Source: Brevibacillus daliensis
Lineage (GTDB): Bacteria > Bacillota > Bacilli > Brevibacillales > Brevibacillaceae
DNA: 64,000 nt
Assembly (NCBI RefSeq): GCF_021245735.1
Contig: NZ_JAJISB010000014.1
Span: 62,001-126,000 of the forward strand
Direction of reading: 5' to 3'
This document shows, in pieces, positions 22,912 through 31,227 of this stretch (its first letter is position 1; each line of letters begins with the position of its first letter). The position numbers were made by a program, and so were the translations under genes. The notes beneath the pieces were generated by a model that saw only the letters and a program-made list of their open reading frames with translations, made no database searches and was not told the DNA's origin.

Positions 22912-23985
22912 TTACGTGCTTATTATTCGATGTGATGCAGCTTTTTCCAGGCGATTCATAATAGCCATACCTAATCCTTTACGAGGAAAGGTCTCAGCCA
23001 AAATGAACTGAACACCACTCTCATCAAAACGGCGTAACGCTGTATACAAATCATGTGCCACGTCTTCTAGGGAATAAATAGAACCACAAGGCACTATCAG
23101 ATCAACTAACGCGCTATCTTTCCATGCATCTACTTGTTCAATTGGAACCATAACTCCCGTGGTAAGACCTTTTTGCTTCGCTTCCTGCAAAAGGCTTTGC
23201 ATTTTTTCCTGAGCCTGTTTCCCCTCTACTAGCCACAGCTCTCCTTCAGGGGCATAATGCTTATATTTCATACCAGGTGAAATCGGTTGTTGTTCTTTCT
23301 CTCCCAAAAAGGCGGGATCAATTGCCACATCTCCGATTACTTCCCGAATTTGTTCATATGTGATTCCGCCTGGGCGATGAATCATAGGAGGTTCGGTCGT
23401 CATGTCAATCGTTGTCGATTCCACCCCTACACCTGTACTGCCTCCATCTACAATTCCCGCGATTCTCCCATCCAAATCAAGCTGGACATGCTCTCTGGTT
23501 GTTGGACTTGGACGACCAGAACGGTTAGCGCTGGGTGCTGCAATCGGAACACCAGCTTCTTTAATCAGGGCTAACGCAATCGGATGATCTGGCATACGCA
23601 CACCAACTGTTGACAATCCAGCTGTCACCCTTGCAGCAATTCCTGCTTTTTTCGGTAAAAACATCGTAAGTGGTCCCGGCCAAAATGCGTCGATTAATTG
23701 TTTGGCTTTAGGGGGAACATCTGAAACAATATCGTCAAGCTGGGAAGCTTCTCCAATATGGACGATCAGTGGGTTATCACTAGGTCTTCCCTTCGCCTTA
23801 AAGATTTTTTCTACGGCTGTATCTGAAAGCGCATTGGCTCCCAATCCATATACGGTTTCTGTCGGGAAGGCCACTACCTCTCCTGAACGAATGAGCGATG
23901 CCGCATCCACAAGCTGTGAACAACTTTTATTCTCTTCCACATTTTTATCCACAACCCAAACTTTTGTTTGTATTATCGGTTCCAT
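22912..23985 (-). CDS. ywlC: L-threonylcarbamoyladenylate synthase (Sua5/YwlC)
   Basis: Makes threonylcarbamoyl-AMP for the universal t6A tRNA modification. The 357-residue product is the long Sua5 form: an N-terminal YrdC domain (about 20-210) with VAFPTETVYGLGANAL, KAKGRPSDNPLIVHI and PIAAPSANRSGRPSPT, then a linker SPGMKYKHYAPEG and a C-terminal Sua5 domain to the end. It corresponds to B. subtilis ywlC. A DnaA-box-rich region lies at and before its 5' end. Confidence 0.95.
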   Translation of the reverse strand: MEPIIQTKVWVVDKNVEENKSCSQLVDAASLIRSGEVVAFPTETVYGLGANALSDTAVEKIFKAKGRPSDNPLIVHIGEASQLDDIVSDVPPKAKQLIDAFWPGPLTMFLPKKAGIAARVTAGLSTVGVRMPDHPIALALIKEAGVPIAAPSANRSGRPSPTTREHVQLDLDGRIAGIVDGGSTGVGVESTTIDMTTEPPMIHRPGGITYEQIREVIGDVAIDPAFLGEKEQQPISPGMKYKHYAPEGELWLVEGKQAQEKMQSLLQEAKQKGLTTGVMVPIEQVDAWKDSALVDLIVPCGSIYSLEDVAHDLYTALRRFDESGVQFILAETFPRKGLGMAIMNRLEKAASHRIIST

Positions 23986-24059
23986 CCCATAAATCCTTTC
24001 CTTTCGATATTCATGCTCGTTTTGTTTACCTAGTATAAGTTGTTACAAAAAAGTTTTCA

Positions 24060-24082
24060 ACAGGTTGTGAATAACCTGTGGA
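24060..24082 (-). other. Inverted repeat in the spoIIR-ywlC intergenic region
   Basis: ACAGGTT and AACCTGT form a small hairpin with a 6-base loop, followed on the minus strand by TTGAAAACTTTTTT. Its arms overlap two DnaA boxes. It could be a second terminator behind spoIIR, or the symmetry may simply reflect the paired DnaA boxes. Confidence 0.4.
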
Positions 24083-24118
24083 TAAATCAACTAAATTTAC
24101 TGATTGTTTACACAAAAA

Positions 24119-24143
24119 TAGCCCATTCTATGAGGAATGGACT
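24119..24143 (-). terminator. Terminator of spoIIR
   Basis: AGCCCATTC and GAATGGACT (one mismatch) form a short stem followed by ATTTTTG on the minus strand, 27 bases past the spoIIR stop. Confidence 0.7.
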
Positions 24144-24169
24144 TATAGGGGGAGCGATGTAATAACTGC

Positions 24170-24946
24170 TTAAAACCAAGCGCTAATTGTATCCCAAAAG
24201 TAAGAGCGAATCTCCACTTTTGGAGCATTAGAAACTTCCTGAGATTCTGATAATTCCACATCTGATGCGTTGTCTGAGGATTTATCCTCACTACTATCCA
24301 TGTCGGCTTCTTCCTCTATAAGGGTAACCTGTTCAGATGCTTCTTCCACACTTTTCACAGACTCAGATTGAAGGGTTTCATTGTTAATCGATTCTGTTAA
24401 TTCATTATCCACATTTGTATCAAAGTTATCCACAGACCCCGTGTTTTTCACGATAGCATCTCCATTTGACATGTCGACAAAACAGAGAGGCGGGAAGAGA
24501 ACACACCACCAATTTTGTCCTTCAGCCTTGCCAATACGAATTCGTAGGGCCTCATACTCGCCTGCTGGATACACATACGCACCATATTGTTTGGTAGGAA
24601 AATCAACTTTACCAACAAATACGTCCGCAGAATAAATAAATCCGTGCTTTTTAATGGTGCCGTCCACTACCTTTTGTAGATCAGGAAGGCGATCCTTGAC
24701 CATCTGACGAGCTTGATCCAATGTTGTTTGGGTGGTTGCCCATTCGTTCATTTCAGCAATAATGGCATCTCTTACCTGTTGCTTAAGCCACTGATCCTGC
24801 ATGGAATCACTATTTGCTATGATTCTCAGGCGAATGGATTCCCGAGGAATGAGTCCCTTATTCACCACATTAGCTTCCGTGAGTTGATGTTCCCAACTCA
24901 TCATCGCTATCATTAGACCGAATAGAACAAAAAAGAACCGTTTCAT
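24170..24946 (-). CDS. spoIIR: Stage II sporulation protein R
   Basis: SpoIIR is the forespore signal that triggers SpoIIGA to process pro-sigma-E in the mother cell. The 258-residue product has an N-terminal signal or anchor segment (about 1-22) and the conserved domain from IPRESIRLRIIANSDS through VFVGKVDFPTKQYG, YPAGEYEALRIRIGKAEGQNWWCVLFPPLC. After that comes an acidic, low-complexity stretch of about 75 residues (170-245) not seen in the shorter B. subtilis protein, then a hydrophobic end. The start is the ATG at 24946 with GAGGGGAG upstream. Two VDN tripeptides in the extension are coded by perfect DnaA boxes. Confidence 0.93.
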   Translation of the reverse strand: MKRFFFVLFGLMIAMMSWEHQLTEANVVNKGLIPRESIRLRIIANSDSMQDQWLKQQVRDAIIAEMNEWATTQTTLDQARQMVKDRLPDLQKVVDGTIKKHGFIYSADVFVGKVDFPTKQYGAYVYPAGEYEALRIRIGKAEGQNWWCVLFPPLCFVDMSNGDAIVKNTGSVDNFDTNVDNELTESINNETLQSESVKSVEEASEQVTLIEEEADMDSSEDKSSDNASDVELSESQEVSNAPKVEIRSYFWDTISAWF

Positions 24947-25009
24947 TGCAATCAAACTCCCCTCAAGACCTACTTTTTCTAGTGGAGATTACCTCTCCTA
25001 TCTGGTACT

Positions 25010-25039
25010 CAGTATGGTCAGGGAAGCATGTCAATAAAC
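25010..25039 (-). promoter_or_regulatory. Candidate sigma-F promoter of spoIIR
   Basis: On the minus strand GTTTA (25035-25039) fits the sigma-F -35 consensus GYWTA. After exactly 15 bases comes GACCATACTG (25010-25019), which matches 8 of 10 positions of GGHRANAHTR. It lies about 65 bases before the spoIIR ATG. spoIIR is sigma-F dependent in B. subtilis. Confidence 0.6.
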
Positions 25040-25058
25040 CCGGTTCTCTAAAATATTT

Positions 25059-25961
25059 TTAATTGTTTAGCCAATACCCTACAACAATGCGGTCAATTCC
25101 TGCTAGATCGGGATAAATCTCCACATTTTCGATCACACCCGATAGTTTTAGCAGGGAAGCGACTTCCACTGCCTGGTGTATGCCTACTTCGAAAGCTACC
25201 AGACATTTTTGCGATGAGAGCAATTTCGGGAGAGCCTCACAAATTCGACGATAAAAAATGTATCCGTCCTCTCCACCATCCAGAGCAAGGCGAGGTTCAT
25301 AAACGCGTACCTCGTCATCCAGTTCCTCTACATCCTGAGAGGGAATATACGGTGGATTAGAGACAACAATGTTAACTCTTTCATTCCTATCAAGCATCGG
25401 TTCTACCAGATCACCGTGCAAAAATTCCACACGCTCACTCACACCAAGCTGATCTGCATTTTTTCTTGCTATCTCAATTGCATCCAAGGAGATATCGACG
25501 GTCTTTATATGCCAGTAAGGTTTTTCAGCCGCTAGAGTAAGAGAAATTGCTCCACTTCCTGTACCAAAATCCACAACAGAAAGCTTTGCATCCTTACCCC
25601 AGATACACTCCGCATGCAAGAGTACCTGTTCAATTAACAGCTCTGTCTCTGGTCGCGGAATTAGCACACCTGGTGCTACATAAAAATCTCGACCATAAAA
25701 GTTTTGCTCCTGCAAAATGTATTGAATCGGTTCGTTCGTAGCCCGTCTCTCACATAATTGCCTGATCTGCTCCATGTCTGATTCGCTCACTGGGTCAGGA
25801 AGGGAAGAAAGAAACTGAGATCGGTTCATACCTATGACTGATCGAATTAATAGCTCAGCTTCAAATCGCGGGTCCTTCGTATCCGCTTCTCGCAAAAAGG
25901 AAGAAGCCCAGACCAGGGCTTCTCTTATCGTAACGGTTGTATGCTCATTATGCGCTGGCAT
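25059..25961 (-). CDS. prmC: Peptide chain release factor glutamine N5-methyltransferase
   Basis: Methylates the GGQ glutamine of release factors. The 300-residue product has an N-terminal helical domain that recognises the factor and a SAM-binding Rossmann domain with [16 protein letters not shown] near 125 and the catalytic VVSNPPYIP near 195. The ATG at 25961 overlaps the prfA end by 14 bases, coupling the enzyme to its substrate RF1. Confidence 0.96.
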   Translation of the reverse strand: MPAHNEHTTVTIREALVWASSFLREADTKDPRFEAELLIRSVIGMNRSQFLSSLPDPVSESDMEQIRQLCERRATNEPIQYILQEQNFYGRDFYVAPGVLIPRPETELLIEQVLLHAECIWGKDAKLSVVDFGTGSGAISLTLAAEKPYWHIKTVDISLDAIEIARKNADQLGVSERVEFLHGDLVEPMLDRNERVNIVVSNPPYIPSQDVEELDDEVRVYEPRLALDGGEDGYIFYRRICEALPKLLSSQKCLVAFEVGIHQAVEVASLLKLSGVIENVEIYPDLAGIDRIVVGYWLNN

Positions 25962-27021
25962 CGTTTTTCATTAACTCCGTTTGCTCATACATAATTAGGT
26001 TATCAATAATTTCATTCATATCGCCATCCAGGATAGTCTCCAAGCGATGCAGAGTCAAACCAATACGGTGATCTGTTACTCGGCTTTGCGGGAAGTTATA
26101 CGTACGAATACGTTCACTTCGATCTCCAGTACCTACAAGCGATTTACGATTGGCATCAATTTCAGCATTTGCTTGTTGCATATAAAAATCATACAAGCGA
26201 GCACGCAAGACTTTTAAAGCCTTATCCTTGTTGGAATGCTGAGATTTTTCATCCTGACAGGATACCATGATTCCAGTCGGTATGTGAGTAACACGAACCG
26301 CTGATTTGGTTGTATTAACAGACTGTCCACCAGCACCGCTGGAGCAGAAGGTATCAATACGAATATCTTTTTCGTTAATTTCTACTTCCACATCTTCAAC
26401 TTCTGGCAGTACCAGTACTGTTGATGTAGAAGTATGGATACGTCCACCAGATTCAGTCGATGGAATACGTTGCACGCGATGCGCACCGCTCTCAAATTTC
26501 AGCTTGCTGTAAGCACCTTGACCATTTACAGCAAAGACGATCTCTTTGAAACCACCAATATCTGTTTCATTCGCTTCCATTACCTCAACCTTAAAACCAT
26601 GACGTTCTGCAAAGCGCGTGTACATCCGATACAAGTCAGCAGCAAACAAAGCTGCTTCGTCTCCACCAGCTGCTCCACGAATCTCGACGATAACGTTTTT
26701 GTCATCATTCGGATCTTTTGGCAGTAGCAAGATTTTCAGACGTTCTTCCAGCTCTTCCTTTGTTTTGGTCAAATCAGAAATCTCCATTTTGACCATTTCA
26801 CGCATTTCATCATCCAATTTTTCATCAAACATGGCTTTGGCATCATTAAACTGCTCCAAAACCGATTTATATGCACGATACGTTGTGACCGTTTCCTCCA
26901 GGGAAGATTGTTCCTTGGAAAGTTCACGCAGCTTTTTAGTATCACTAATTACGTCGGGGTCACACAATAGATTGGTTACTTCCTCGTAACGCTCTTCAAC
27001 AGCAGATAAGCGTTTAAACAC
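25948..27021 (-). CDS. prfA: Peptide chain release factor 1
   Basis: RF1 ends translation at UAA and UAG. The 357 residues contain the [22 protein letters not shown] segment and the catalytic GGQ in [20 protein letters not shown] near residue 230, with the C-terminal [19 protein letters not shown], all standard for RF1. The start is a GTG at 27021 after GGGGTGAG. It overlaps prmC. Confidence 0.97.
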   Translation of the reverse strand: MFKRLSAVEERYEEVTNLLCDPDVISDTKKLRELSKEQSSLEETVTTYRAYKSVLEQFNDAKAMFDEKLDDEMREMVKMEISDLTKTKEELEERLKILLLPKDPNDDKNVIVEIRGAAGGDEAALFAADLYRMYTRFAERHGFKVEVMEANETDIGGFKEIVFAVNGQGAYSKLKFESGAHRVQRIPSTESGGRIHTSTSTVLVLPEVEDVEVEINEKDIRIDTFCSSGAGGQSVNTTKSAVRVTHIPTGIMVSCQDEKSQHSNKDKALKVLRARLYDFYMQQANAEIDANRKSLVGTGDRSERIRTYNFPQSRVTDHRIGLTLHRLETILDGDMNEIIDNLIMYEQTELMKNDASA

Positions 27022-27139
27022 AGTTTCTCACCCCAATTTCCCAATATCCCATAAATATGCATGATAACATGAAAATTATAGTGGAAGCTGCGCAAAAAGT
27101 CAAAAGGGAAACTATGTTATCTACACATGCTACGTATGA

Positions 27140-27607
27140 TTAGGGACGAAATCCATTATAGGAGGTAATGTGAAACTGGTAATTATCCTTGCTTGCTTTT
27201 TTTATTGCCGCTGTAACCTCTTTTTCAATTCGTCTCGCTTCTCCAGCCGTTAACTGTTGCTTCACATCCAGAGTAACGAAAATCTCATTCCCTTTCATCG
27301 TCACTTTGACATTTTCCACACCCTTCACTCGTTTTGCCGCAACTTTCATACGGTGAAGTTCATGAGCTGCAAGTGTTCCTTTATCCTGTGGAAGCTGTTT
27401 AGCAGGGCTGTTCGGGACGTTCGAACTATGTGCATTCTCCCCTTCGCTCTGCTGAATAGGTGCCTGTCCTTGTACACCAGGCTGATACATTTGTGTTGTT
27501 TGATTCTTTTCTTGTGTTGGTGACGAACAACCTGTTACAAGAGCAATCCCACACATAGCTAAACCGACCAACTTCCAGATCTTTTCCACTTTTATTGGCT
27601 TATCCAT
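27140..27607 (-). CDS. YhcN/YlaJ family sporulation lipoprotein
   Basis: A spore-associated lipoprotein of about 155 residues. The N-terminal signal ends in the lipobox LVTGC, a Gln/Ser/Asn-rich linker follows, and the C-terminal domain (about 80-150) has VKGVENVKVTMKGNEIFVTLDV and ITSYNGFRP, which fit the YhcN/YlaJ family found in inner spore membrane lipoproteins. The ATG at 27607 is preceded by the strong AAGGAGGTGG; an earlier in-frame start at 27649 lacks one. It lies between tdk and prfA. Confidence 0.85.
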   Translation of the reverse strand: MDKPIKVEKIWKLVGLAMCGIALVTGCSSPTQEKNQTTQMYQPGVQGQAPIQQSEGENAHSSNVPNSPAKQLPQDKGTLAAHELHRMKVAAKRVKGVENVKVTMKGNEIFVTLDVKQQLTAGEARRIEKEVTAAIKKASKDNYQFHITSYNGFRP

Positions 27608-27707
27608 AAAAAAAGCCACCTCCTTTTGCCCTAGTGTGTGCTCTAGCACCTACACCCATGCAAAAAAGCGGTGACTTATCTTCTATCTTTCAAATCACTT
27701 ACTTGGC

Positions 27708-28319
27708 TTAGTTATGACTACATTCGCATTCTGCAAGTAAGGACTGCGGAATGCCCGGGGGATTGTAATAATGACGACGACATACACTGCTGTATGTTTC
27801 TTCTCCGCCAATCTGAATCGTCTCTCCAGCGTAGACTGGTTGACCCTGCTGGAATTTTAAGATGTGGGTTGCTTTCTTATTACAGAATACGCAAACCGTT
27901 TTAATCTCTTCTATCTTGTCAGCTTCACATAATAAAGCATTGCTTCCTTCAAATAACTCATTCTTGAAATTCTTCAACAGCCCGTACACAATTACAGGAA
28001 TATGAAGCTCATCTACGATTTGTGCCAACTGCTTCACATGAGCAGGGTTCAGGAATTGCCCCTCATCCACAAGTACACAGTGAGGTTTACATTCTTCCCG
28101 TTTCACTACATGTAATAGATTGGTATCGCACTTTATAGGAAATGCATCTCTAGCTATCCCTACACGTGATGCTACTCGTCCAGCACCATATCGATCATCG
28201 ATGGCTGGTGTGAATACCATTACCTTTTTTCCTGACTGCTCATAGTTGTGTGCTACGGTGAGCAGTTGAATTGATTTGGATGCGTTCATTGCACCGTAAC
28301 GAAAATATAACTGAGCCAC
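27708..28319 (-). CDS. tdk: Thymidine kinase
   Basis: A type II thymidine kinase for pyrimidine salvage. The 203-residue product has a P-loop variant FRYGAMNASKS, the DEGQFL Walker-B-type segment (about 85-92), and zinc-binding cysteines in VCVFCNKKA and in the CRRHYY region near 180. A GTG at 28319 is the probable start. It follows rpmE, in B. subtilis order. The 264 bases between the tdk start and the rpmE stop hold the rpmE terminator and otherwise nothing I could recognise. Confidence 0.93.
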   Translation of the reverse strand: MAQLYFRYGAMNASKSIQLLTVAHNYEQSGKKVMVFTPAIDDRYGAGRVASRVGIARDAFPIKCDTNLLHVVKREECKPHCVLVDEGQFLNPAHVKQLAQIVDELHIPVIVYGLLKNFKNELFEGSNALLCEADKIEEIKTVCVFCNKKATHILKFQQGQPVYAGETIQIGGEETYSSVCRRHYYNPPGIPQSLLAECECSHN

Positions 28320-28536
28320 TCCGCACTCTCCCTTGTCGTCAATCTGCTTATTTTTTGCTCCCGCCCTTTATACCTGTACCATCATAACATGTTCCCGAAA
28401 CGACTTCCATGAAGAAAAAATCATTTTTATTGCCTATTTATTCTTATCTGTGACAGCCAAAAAGCGAACCGCTTTAAACTGTGAAATCGCCTTCTCTCTC
28501 TGCACGAGCCTCCCTTTAGAAACCCTAAACATAACA

Positions 28537-28567
28537 AAACCAGGCCGAAATGAATCCAGCCTGGTCT
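28537..28567 (-). terminator. Terminator of rpmE
   Basis: AAACCAGGC and GCCTGGTCT form a 9-bp stem around a 13-base loop, followed on the minus strand by TTTTG. It is 17 bases past the rpmE stop. Confidence 0.85.
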
Positions 28568-28583
28568 TGGTATCGCCCTGTAA

Positions 28584-28784
28584 TTAGGACAGATTGTATT
28601 TACGTTTGAAACGATCTACACGGCCACCAGCGTCAATAAACTTCTGTTTACCAGTGAAGAAAGGATGGCAAGCGGAGCAAACCTCTACACGAAGTTGATC
28701 TTTAACAGAACCAGAATCGAACTCGTTACCGCAAGCGCAAGTTACTTTAACCGCTTTGTAGTTAGGATGAATACCTTGTTTCAT
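28584..28784 (-). CDS. rpmE: 50S ribosomal protein L31 (zinc-binding form)
   Basis: A 66-residue ribosomal protein. It starts [14 protein letters not shown] and has the zinc ligands in VTCACGNEF and [13 protein letters not shown], so it is the Cys-containing RpmE rather than the zinc-free paralogue. A longer frame exists upstream, but AGAGGTG sits just before the ATG at 28784. Genome-wide, zinc-free L31 paralogues are usual in this group; none lies in this window. Confidence 0.96.
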   Translation of the reverse strand: MKQGIHPNYKAVKVTCACGNEFDSGSVKDQLRVEVCSACHPFFTGKQKFIDAGGRVDRFKRKYNLS

Positions 28785-28904
28785 CTCGTACACCTCTTTC
28801 CGCCCTGAATCGTTTGCCGAATCAGAGTATATAAACACATAAACGAATAGTAACATGTCTCCCTTTTGATTGCAACCACCTTACTGTTATTCCCAACAAA
28901 GAGA

Positions 28905-30179
28905 TTAGCCTCGCATTTTTTTGCGACGGAACTGTTCTGGTGGTACATGTGTAAAGGAACCAATGATGACATCTGGAAGCTCCTGCTGATAAATCTCTAT
29001 CGCTTGCTTCATTCCAAAAATCTCACCTTGTGCTTTTGGAATCATGGATAGGTAGCTTTCCGGATCAATGTTTAAATTACGCATTTGAATCAATTTAATG
29101 CCTGTCCGCTTGATAAAATTAATCATCGCTTCCATCTCTTCTTCTCGGTCGAACACTCCCGGGAAGCAGAGGTAGTTAATGGACGTATACACACCCTGGC
29201 TCGATGCGTATTCGGCTGAACGAGCTACGTTCTCCAGTGTATAAGCTCTCGGGCGGTAGTAAGCATTGTAATGCTCGTCGATTGCGCTGATAGTACTAAT
29301 CCGCATCAGATCAAGTCCTGCATCTACAATTCCCTTACTATGATCAGTCAAACCTGCATTCGTGTTGATATTAATATATCCCATATCGGTTTGTTCACGT
29401 ACGCGTTTCATTGCAGGAATAATAATAGATGCCATTGTGGAAGGTTCCCCTTCACATCCTTGCCCGAAGCTAATAATGCTATCTGGTTTCTCTAAATGAT
29501 GCATCATTACTTCTACCAGCTCATCAACTGTTGGCTTAAAATTCATTCGGGTTTGGGGAGCAATGAAGCCACTCTCTTCCGGCTGCTCGGAAATACACCC
29601 GTAACAGCCTGCATTACAGGTATAAGATACAGGCAGACTTCCTTCCCACCGATGGAAAAAGTTGTTGGAAGCCGTTAAGCACTCGTATTCCAATGCACAG
29701 TGCGACAAATGCTGGTAAATACGATTTTCAGGAAACTTCTTAACTGTTTGATCTACAAGCCCACGCAGCTCGTCCATCGGAAAATTGAGTGGATTCCAGT
29801 TGTGTGGTTCATCACTTTTACGTGCAGCTACCCAGAATGCATCATCCTTCCAGACTACTGCTGTGTAGCCAAAAAGCGGAAGCTTGCAATCTTTGTTTGT
29901 TTTAATATATCCAGGCAACAACAGGCGTGTAAAACCTTGTGGAATCAAAGCACCTACAGCTGTGTAGCCATCTAATTTAATCATACCGCCCGTTTCAGGG
30001 TCCATTCCGACAGGAACCGTATCTGGCAAGCTCACTAGCGTAGAACCATCAGGCAGTGGAATCAGTTCTTCTTCCAGAATCTCGGTTAAAATGTCACCGT
30101 TTCTAGCAATCGCTAGAACATCTGAATGATCATAAACCTGTCCTTTTTTATCTGCATAAACTAGATACATCTCATGCAT
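28905..30179 (-). CDS. Radical SAM protein of unknown substrate
   Basis: A 424-residue radical S-adenosylmethionine enzyme. The iron-sulfur motif is CNAGCYGC (Cys188, 192, 195), followed by ISFGQGCEGEPS and INTNAGLTD strands of the partial TIM barrel. The N-terminal 180 residues form a separate domain with many beta-like segments (YADKKGQVYDHSD, LDGYTAVGALIPQGFTRLLLPGY) that I do not recognise. There is no SPASM-type cysteine cluster at the C-terminus. The family is known to me only as generic radical SAM proteins of Bacillales; no substrate can be assigned. It stands alone between rpmE and the LysM peptidase. Confidence 0.85.
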   Translation of the reverse strand: MHEMYLVYADKKGQVYDHSDVLAIARNGDILTEILEEELIPLPDGSTLVSLPDTVPVGMDPETGGMIKLDGYTAVGALIPQGFTRLLLPGYIKTNKDCKLPLFGYTAVVWKDDAFWVAARKSDEPHNWNPLNFPMDELRGLVDQTVKKFPENRIYQHLSHCALEYECLTASNNFFHRWEGSLPVSYTCNAGCYGCISEQPEESGFIAPQTRMNFKPTVDELVEVMMHHLEKPDSIISFGQGCEGEPSTMASIIIPAMKRVREQTDMGYININTNAGLTDHSKGIVDAGLDLMRISTISAIDEHYNAYYRPRAYTLENVARSAEYASSQGVYTSINYLCFPGVFDREEEMEAMINFIKRTGIKLIQMRNLNIDPESYLSMIPKAQGEIFGMKQAIEIYQQELPDVIIGSFTHVPPEQFRRKKMRG

Positions 30180-30242
30180 TCCGCCTCTCTATTCTGCTGC
30201 AGATCATTGTAGCGCACCTCGAGAGCGTTGTAAATGCGAGGA

Positions 30243-31151
30243 CTATCTTCTTAGATATCGCAGCGGATTAATCGGATTATCATTCAGTCTTACCTCAAAA
30301 TGCAAATGATAATCTGTGGAATCCCCCGTTTTCCCCATAAACCCAAGCATTTCTCCTTGTTCAATCTCCTGCCCCTCACTCACTGTGATTTTACGCATAT
30401 GGGCATAAAAAGTTTGTAAGCCTCCACCGTGATCGAGAACCACCATTTTTCCATAGCCGCTTCGCTTAGCTCCTGCTTCGACTACAACCCCGTGCTGTGC
30501 TGCCATTATAGGTGTATTTCCCCTGCTTTCATTCCACATATCCAGTCCTTTATGCAAATTCCCCCATCTTGAACCGAATTCGCTCGTGACCGTTGCTGAA
30601 TCGACAGGCCAGCTCATCGCCTGTCTAGCAGAACTATTTCTACTAGCTAGCTGCGTCATCTGTCTGCGCATCTCAACATTACCAGGTAGCGCTGCAGGAG
30701 ATGCTTCTACAGGAATCACTAGTAATTGTCCGTTATATAAACAATCTGGCATCACTTGCAATAAAGGATTTTTATTTATAATTTCCTCAGCAGTCAGGTT
30801 ATATCTCTTCGCAATGCTTTCAATAGTTTCCCCTTGCTCCACGGAATGCGTTATCTCTTTCCGATTAATTACTAGCTTCAACCCAATACCTACCATGTTC
30901 GGATTTTGAATCTGATTATCTTGGACGATCTCTTTCAGACTAACCCCATATTGATCTGAAATAGTAGAAAGTGTATCCCCTTTTTGTACGGTATAGGAGG
31001 CGATACTGCGATGTTTTTTCGCTAGTTGTTCATTCTTCTCTAACGAAGAAAACGGGTTAAATACTTCAAATAAAGCTTGCTCGACAACTGCTTGTTTTGC
31101 TTCTTCTTTATTATCCCACTCATTAATCAGCGTAGGGTGATTAGCATCCAT
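30243..31151 (-). CDS. M23 endopeptidase with two LysM domains, no evident signal peptide
   Basis: A peptidoglycan hydrolase. Order: N-terminal charged region (1-50), LysM 1 (about 52-97, YTVQKGDTLSTISDQYGVSL), LysM 2 (about 101-147), linker, then an M23 domain (about 180-300) with SEFGSRWGNLHKGLDMW (zinc His and Asp), DHGGGLQTFYAHM and the HLHFEVR motif. All zinc-binding residues of a LytM-type metallopeptidase seem present. The N-terminus MDANHPTLINEWDN is acidic and polar, with no hydrophobic signal. The ATG has GGGGAGGG upstream, so the lack of signal is not due to a wrong start. A sporulation or lytic-release role is possible but not shown. Confidence 0.88.
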   Translation of the reverse strand: MDANHPTLINEWDNKEEAKQAVVEQALFEVFNPFSSLEKNEQLAKKHRSIASYTVQKGDTLSTISDQYGVSLKEIVQDNQIQNPNMVGIGLKLVINRKEITHSVEQGETIESIAKRYNLTAEEIINKNPLLQVMPDCLYNGQLLVIPVEASPAALPGNVEMRRQMTQLASRNSSARQAMSWPVDSATVTSEFGSRWGNLHKGLDMWNESRGNTPIMAAQHGVVVEAGAKRSGYGKMVVLDHGGGLQTFYAHMRKITVSEGQEIEQGEMLGFMGKTGDSTDYHLHFEVRLNDNPINPLRYLRR

Positions 31152-31205
31152 CCCTCTTCCCTCCCCCTCTCGACTTTAGATTATATGCTATTGTCCAAAA
31201 AAAAT

Positions 31206-31227
31206 GACGGTGGGTTATCCCACCGTC
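31206..31227 (-). terminator. Terminator of rho, containing its stop codon
   Basis: GACGGTGGG and CCCACCGTC form a perfect 9-bp stem with a 4-base loop, followed by eight U residues on the minus strand. The rho stop codon (31215-31217) is in the loop. Confidence 0.93.

Larger units (their letters stand above)
23945..24434. promoter_or_regulatory. Cluster of DnaA boxes at the spoIIR-ywlC junction
   Basis: Four perfect TTATCCACA 9-mers occur here: plus strand 23945-23953, minus strand 24077-24085, plus strand 24405-24413 and plus strand 24426-24434. One-mismatch copies lie at 24066-24074 (TTATTCACA, minus) and 24282-24290 (TTATCCTCA, plus). Only one further perfect copy was noticed elsewhere (52042-52050). 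The segment covers the start of ywlC, the intergenic region and the 3' third of spoIIR. Confidence 0.75.

Noticed and set aside
28320-28536. A third copy of the repeated element suggested by CCGCACTCT near 28322
   Set aside because: The match is only nine bases; the rest of the surrounding sequence does not align with either copy.
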